Assembly: GCA_013375405.1 (NCBI GenBank)
Contig: JABXJU010000214.1
Coordinates: 1 to 7,270, forward strand
Reading direction: 5' to 3'
Length of the DNA: 7,270 nucleotides
From: Candidatus Helarchaeota archaeon
GTDB taxonomy: Archaea; Asgardarchaeota; Lokiarchaeia; Helarchaeales; HEL-GB-A
This document shows positions 5,074-7,270 of the stretch, piece by piece. Under the pieces are notes generated by a model. It ran no database searches, was not told where the DNA came from, and worked only from the letters and a program-made list of their open reading frames with translations. Positions within the stretch are counted from its first letter, which is position 1. Each line of letters starts with the position of its first letter. A program made the translations under genes and the position numbers.

Positions 5074-5667
5074 ATGAGTAATAGTAGATTAAATCTAAAT
5101 ACATTTATTGTTGCAGTCGTAATATCTGTTATTCTCTCCATAGGTATTTCCTATGTGATTTTTCCAAGCATACTAGCTATAGAAGGGCTTCAAGGCCCTT
5201 CAGGCCCACAGGGTCCACAGGGCCCTCCCGGGCCACAAGGCCCATCTGGTCCACAAGGTCTTAAAGGCGAGACTGGTCCTCAAGGGCCTCCTGGACCACA
5301 AGGTGAAGAAGGCCCTCAAGGCCCTCCTGGTGAACCTTATGCAGGATTTACATTAGAATACGATTTTATCAATGGACAATGGAATAAAATAGCGACGTTT
5401 ACGGGATCAGCAGACCGTATTACAGAATTATTTGCTATACCCTCACAACAAATCAGAATATCCTGGGATTTGAACGTTGGACAATATGGAACTTTCTACA
5501 TAAGTTTGTATGAATTTGGAGACTCATATCCGGTAGGTTCATGGCACGCCAGTGATCAACCCAATGGAGATACAATGGCTTACATTAGTCCAGGAACTTA
5601 TTATCTTGAATTCACTGTCCTTGATACTAGCTATGATGTCACCATCGAAGTATATGTTCCTCCCTAA
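5074..5667 (+). CDS. Membrane-anchored collagen-like surface protein
   Basis: This 197-residue protein begins with a hydrophobic segment (about 10-35, [20 protein letters not shown]). It acts as a signal anchor, or as a signal peptide if cleaved near ILA-IEG. Residues 38-88 are 17 uninterrupted Gly-X-Y triplets, mainly GPQ, GPP and GPS with GLK, GET, GEE and GEP, a sequence expected to form a collagen triple helix. Residues 89-197 form a beta-rich domain with many aromatic residues and no cysteine ([24 protein letters not shown]), which could be the trimerising or binding head. This is the layout of a secreted or surface stalk-and-head protein. Collagen-like proteins are known in bacteria, phages and some archaea. 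The triplet DNA is GC-rich and repetitive (nine-base units), so length variation by slippage is likely. The stop is followed by T6 (5668-5673) and the gene converges on the minus-strand regulator with a 5-base gap. Confidence 0.9.
   Translation: MSNSRLNLNTFIVAVVISVILSIGISYVIFPSILAIEGLQGPSGPQGPQGPPGPQGPSGPQGLKGETGPQGPPGPQGEEGPQGPPGEPYAGFTLEYDFINGQWNKIATFTGSADRITELFAIPSQQIRISWDLNVGQYGTFYISLYEFGDSYPVGSWHASDQPNGDTMAYISPGTYYLEFTVLDTSYDVTIEVYVPP
5185..5337 (+). repeat. Collagen Gly-X-Y codon repeat
   Basis: Seventeen triplets are encoded by imperfect 9-base repeats of the GGCCCACAG / GGGCCACAA type, rich in GGCC and GGGCCC. Codons for the same triplets vary (GGT, GGC, GGG, GGA), so the array is not a very recent expansion throughout. 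Confidence 0.85.
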
Positions 5668-5673
5668 TTTTTT
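5668..5673 (+). terminator. T6 tract ending the collagen-like gene
   Basis: Six T residues directly follow the TAA. A U-tract of this kind is enough for termination by archaeal RNA polymerase. The tract's last T is also the outer base of the minus-strand gene's stop. Confidence 0.5.
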
Positions 5674-6410
5674 CATATCGCGCGCGCATCTAACATATTT
5701 CTCACTGTCAAGTAACGTTGAAATCGTATTTCATATGATTCCTTTAACTGATTTTCTATAAATTGCTGTAATATTGGATTCTTTAAACAATAAATTAAGT
5801 ATTTTTTAAGAATCCATTTGATATCCTCATCCTCATTTGATAATGAAGAATCGAATAAATAGTTTAAACCTAAACAATTTTGTGCTATTCTATTTTTCCA
5901 TAAGACCTCAGACCATTCACGACTTCCTTTGTAATCGTGTTTATCGTCTTCATCTGTAAAGAAACTTGGACGTCGGTAATCAGATCGTGCCTCATTCAAG
6001 TCTTCAATATAAAAATTTCGACCTATTAAAAACATAGAAATAGAAAATTCGATAAATTTTTTGATTTGGTCATCTTTTGTAAGATATTCCCATTCTTTAA
6101 AAATGATCCAATCATCTTTAAAATTCTGTATAATTACATCTGGAATTGGTTTATATATATCGACAAATTGTTTTATTACAGTTAATAATCCGAAAAAAGT
6201 AATTTTCCATACATTCCTGGGTCTTCCTCTTTCACCTAAAGGTCGTTTTCTGACAAATGAAATATAATGTCCTAATTCAAGGAGTTTAATTTCTCTTAGA
6301 ATAGTGCGATAAGTGCATCCTATTATTTTGGGAAATTCTGTTTGTTCAGTTTCACCATAAATAGCCATATGCTTCAATATCTCGAATGCGATGCTTTGTT
6401 TTTGTGACAT
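5673..6410 (-). CDS. Winged-helix regulator with helical C-terminal domain
   Basis: This 245-residue protein starts with a winged helix-turn-helix at residues 5-80: IAFEILKHMAIYGE, then TEFPKIIGCTYRTILREIKLLE (HTH), then wing KRPLGERGRPRNVWKITFFG. The GRPRNVWKIT wing is typical of archaeal winged-helix regulators. Residues 81-245 are charged and helix-rich (FKDDWIIFKEWEYLTKDD, NPILQQFIENQLKES) and I do not recognise them; they may dimerise or sense a signal. No membrane helix or metal-binding cysteine cluster is visible. The ATG at 6410 lies inside a perfect 9-bp inverted repeat, so self-repression is likely. The same site borders the rightward promoter of the small-protein operon, so one dimer could control both. 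The final codons (DARAI) are encoded by the GCGCGC tract at 5679-5687. The gene is AT-rich and ends in TGA. Confidence 0.8.
   Translation of the reverse strand: MSQKQSIAFEILKHMAIYGETEQTEFPKIIGCTYRTILREIKLLELGHYISFVRKRPLGERGRPRNVWKITFFGLLTVIKQFVDIYKPIPDVIIQNFKDDWIIFKEWEYLTKDDQIKKFIEFSISMFLIGRNFYIEDLNEARSDYRRPSFFTDEDDKHDYKGSREWSEVLWKNRIAQNCLGLNYLFDSSLSNEDEDIKWILKKYLIYCLKNPILQQFIENQLKESYEIRFQRYLTVRNMLDARAI
5679..5687. repeat. GCGCGC tract at a convergent gene junction
   Basis: CGCGCGCGC lies between the stops of two convergent genes and encodes the last residues (ARA) of the minus-strand regulator. It appears to have been absorbed into that reading frame. Confidence 0.55.
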
Positions 6411-6430
6411 ATATAAGTCACATATATGTC
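6406..6430. promoter_or_regulatory. Perfect inverted repeat, probable operator
   Basis: GACATATAT (6406-6414) and ATATATGTC (6422-6430) are perfect inverted repeats separated by 7 bases, so dyad centres fall about one and a half helical turns apart. The left arm contains the start codon of the minus-strand winged-helix gene and the right arm lies just upstream of the rightward TATA box. This is the expected geometry for an autoregulated divergent operator. Confidence 0.7.
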
Positions 6431-6436
6431 TCGAAT

Positions 6437-6449
6437 TTTAATATAAAAT
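6437..6449 (+). promoter_or_regulatory. TATA box for the small-protein operon
   Basis: TTTAATATAAAAT is centred about 32 bases before ATG 6475. Transcription would start at about 6466-6472, which makes the gene leaderless and favours ATG 6475 over ATG 6466. Confidence 0.5.
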
Positions 6450-6474
6450 ATTTGCTAAAAATAGAATGGAAATC

Positions 6475-6660
6475 ATGGGCAAACTAGAACTTCAACGTTT
6501 TCGCAAGATGCAATGCTGTTATGCCATTCTAGATCAATATGGATATCTAGTCTGCATGAAAAATTTTGAAGCTCCTGGAGATTGCGATACTTTACATTGC
6601 CCATATGGGCGCGTTGCTGAGCTAGAGGCGGTGGTGGAACAATCCTCTAATAAATGTTAA
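6475..6660 (+). CDS. Cysteine-rich 61-residue protein
   Basis: The product is 61 residues from ATG 6475 (64 from ATG 6466). It has six cysteines: C14-C15, C27, C37, C42 and C61. The spacing CC-x11-C-x9-C-x4-C suggests a metal site, zinc or Fe-S, although no CxxC pair is present. The C-terminal part (GRVAELEAVVEQ) is helical. The family is not recognised. I prefer ATG 6475 because its N-terminus MGKLELQRFRKM resembles that of the next gene, MGKIGLAEFERIKK, and because of the TATA spacing. It is probably co-transcribed with the gene 26 bases downstream and may share control with the divergent winged-helix regulator. Confidence 0.6.
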   Translation: MGKLELQRFRKMQCCYAILDQYGYLVCMKNFEAPGDCDTLHCPYGRVAELEAVVEQSSNKC

Positions 6661-6686
6661 ATTCAGTTGTATCTTAGATCAGAAGC

Positions 6687-6872
6687 ATGGGGAAGATAGG
6701 ACTCGCAGAGTTCGAGAGGATAAAGAAGAACTTTCTTACAATCTATAAAGACTTGAAGACTAATGTTATTGCTCTTCAAGGGACTGAGGAAGGTAAAATG
6801 ATAATGGAAGCTCTCACTAAACTAGATCGTTGGTTCCTTGAAGAGTTTGTAGCTAAATTCAAATCTGAATGA
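6687..6872 (+). CDS. Small helical 61-residue protein
   Basis: This 61-residue, cysteine-free protein is probably all helical: helix 1 about 5-29 (GLAEFERIKKNFLTIYKDLK), a break at QGTEEG, then helix 2 about 36-58 (MIMEALTKLDRWFLEEFVAKF). Heptad-like hydrophobic spacing suggests a helical hairpin or dimer. It follows the cysteine-rich protein by 26 bases with no promoter of its own, so the two form an operon. Its N-terminus is similar to that of its neighbour and both are 61 residues, suggesting duplication or a shared binding segment. No strong ribosome binding site precedes ATG 6687. Function unknown. Confidence 0.65.
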   Translation: MGKIGLAEFERIKKNFLTIYKDLKTNVIALQGTEEGKMIMEALTKLDRWFLEEFVAKFKSE

Positions 6873-6880
6873 GAGAGAAT

Positions 6881-6888
6881 ATTTATAA
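6881..6888 (+). promoter_or_regulatory. Possible TATA box in a convergent junction
   Basis: ATTTATAA is a good TATA match, but no clear plus-strand gene follows. It may be chance, or it may drive a short or antisense transcript into the minus-strand gene. Confidence 0.25.
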
Positions 6889-6963
6889 CTCGTTATTGAA
6901 AAAGTCCGTGAGTAGTGAAACTTTGAAATCCCTTCCACACTCAGGGCAATGCAGCGCGCGCAG
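6883..6963 (-). other. In-frame zinc-ribbon-like tail beyond an amber stop
   Basis: Directly after the TAG of the minus-strand winged-helix gene, the same frame stays open for 26 codons to a TAA. It reads LRALHCPECGRDFKVSLL and on. HCPECGRDF is a classic zinc-ribbon or zinc-finger knuckle. Only one CxxC pair is present and no start codon lies within a plausible distance, so this is either read through the TAG or a remnant of a longer gene. Confidence 0.45.
6954..6961. repeat. GCGCGC tract near the 3' end of the right-edge gene
   Basis: GCGCGCGC lies just beyond the TAG of the minus-strand winged-helix gene, within the possible in-frame tail. It is the rightmost member of the boundary set. 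Confidence 0.5.
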
Positions 6964-7200
6964 CTAGGTGCTTACCTTTGAACGCCCCTTTTCAGTTATC
7001 ATAGCCGATAGTATTCCGTCTGGACCCGAGAGGTTTGTCCTCATTGTCCTGACGAGGCCTTCCCTCTCCGCTTCCTCGATGATCTCGCAGACGTCGTGGA
7101 GTGACAGCCCGGTTCCCTTCTGGATGGTTCTGGGGAGGGCGAAGCTTAGGCCCGTTTGGTCGGGTTTGATTCCTGCCAGAAACTTGAGGACCCGCATCAT
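6964..7200 (-). CDS. Small winged-helix protein, possibly amber-interrupted
   Basis: This 78-residue protein (ATG 7200, with a second ATG next to it) carries a compact winged helix: helix 1 MMRVLKFLAGIK, a loop, HTH about 31-50 (GLSLHDVCEIIEEAEREGLV), and wing 51-71 (RTMRTNLSGPDGILSAMITE) with tail KGRSKVST. It is GC-rich, as are the other resident genes. Upstream, the frame stays open for 11 plausible codons (SFQRHFESLSE) to a TAG at 7236-7234, itself preceded by ATG-AGA at 7242-7237. Downstream, the TAG at 6966-6964 is followed by a zinc-knuckle-like tail. The natural gene may therefore span 7242-6883 (119 residues with two TAG codons read as sense), or it may be decaying. The short form alone would be a minimal regulator. 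Confidence 0.6.
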   Translation of the reverse strand: MMRVLKFLAGIKPDQTGLSFALPRTIQKGTGLSLHDVCEIIEEAEREGLVRTMRTNLSGPDGILSAMITEKGRSKVST

Positions 7201-7270
7201 CTCGGATAGGCTCTCGAAATGCCTCTGAAAAGACTATCTCATGATCTGTAGGTGAGACGTGAGTGAAATT

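Noticed and set aside
5552..5761. Plus-strand frame overlapping the end of the collagen-like gene
   Set aside because: It is out of frame with the head domain and runs into the antisense of the minus-strand regulator.
6061..6267. Plus-strand frame inside the minus-strand winged-helix gene
   Set aside because: It is antisense to the HTH and wing coding region of a better-supported gene.
6968..7228. Plus-strand 86-codon frame at the right edge
   Set aside because: It is the antisense of the winged-helix gene at 6964-7200, which has a coherent HTH and wing. The opposite frame is open because the region is GC-rich.
1..7270. tRNA or rRNA genes
   Set aside because: I looked for T-arm (GGTTCAANNC-like) sequence with a matching acceptor stem and for conserved rRNA blocks and found none. 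Attachment sites linked to tRNA genes therefore cannot be called here.

Overview
The window looks archaeal, most likely a chromosome or integrated element of an uncultivated Thermoproteota-type (perhaps Bathyarchaeia-like) lineage. The signs are A/T-rich TATA-like boxes about 25 bases upstream of start codons (several genes appear leaderless or nearly so), frequent TTG starts, T-tract gene ends, and many small winged-helix regulators. The lineage is an inference. No rRNA, tRNA or other taxonomic marker is present.

Base composition is a mosaic. The left edge (1-392, minus strand, a truncated radical SAM enzyme), the BlaI-like regulator (4471-4851) and the right edge (6964-7200, minus strand, a small winged-helix protein) are GC-rich with G/C third positions. 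The genes between them are AT-rich. This suggests foreign or accessory genes placed among resident ones.

Region by region: 1-392 radical SAM enzyme (partial); 393-845 non-coding, with three GGGGTT(T)-type repeats and GC-alternating tracts; 846-2618 a 590-residue protein joining a PD-(D/E)XK nuclease-like core to a C-terminal von Willebrand A domain; 2619-2758 a promoter and leader with a hairpin, a strong TATA box and a GGAAC/GTTCC dyad; 2759-3967 a ParB-like DNA-binding protein followed, 12 bases after its stop and in the same frame, by a two-helix membrane protein; 4064-4375 a winged-helix protein ended by a textbook hairpin plus T7; 4471-4851 the BlaI-like regulator; 4852-5073 a spacer with three Z-DNA-prone tracts; 5074-5667 a membrane-anchored collagen-like protein; 5673-6410 (minus) a winged-helix regulator whose start codon lies inside a perfect inverted repeat; 6475-6872 two 61-residue proteins with similar N-termini; 6964-7200 (minus) a small winged-helix ORF that may extend through amber codons at both ends.

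The most interesting candidate system is the nuclease-VWA protein next to the ParB-like/two-TM pair. It combines a possible metal-dependent nuclease, a MIDAS-type protein-binding domain, a ParB-like DNA clamp and a membrane protein. A conflict/defence or DNA-maintenance role fits, but this is inference. Two other unusual signals are a recurring GCGCGC alternating tract at gene boundaries, and TAG codons followed in frame by plausible coding sequence (a ParB-membrane fusion and a CPxC zinc-ribbon-like tail).
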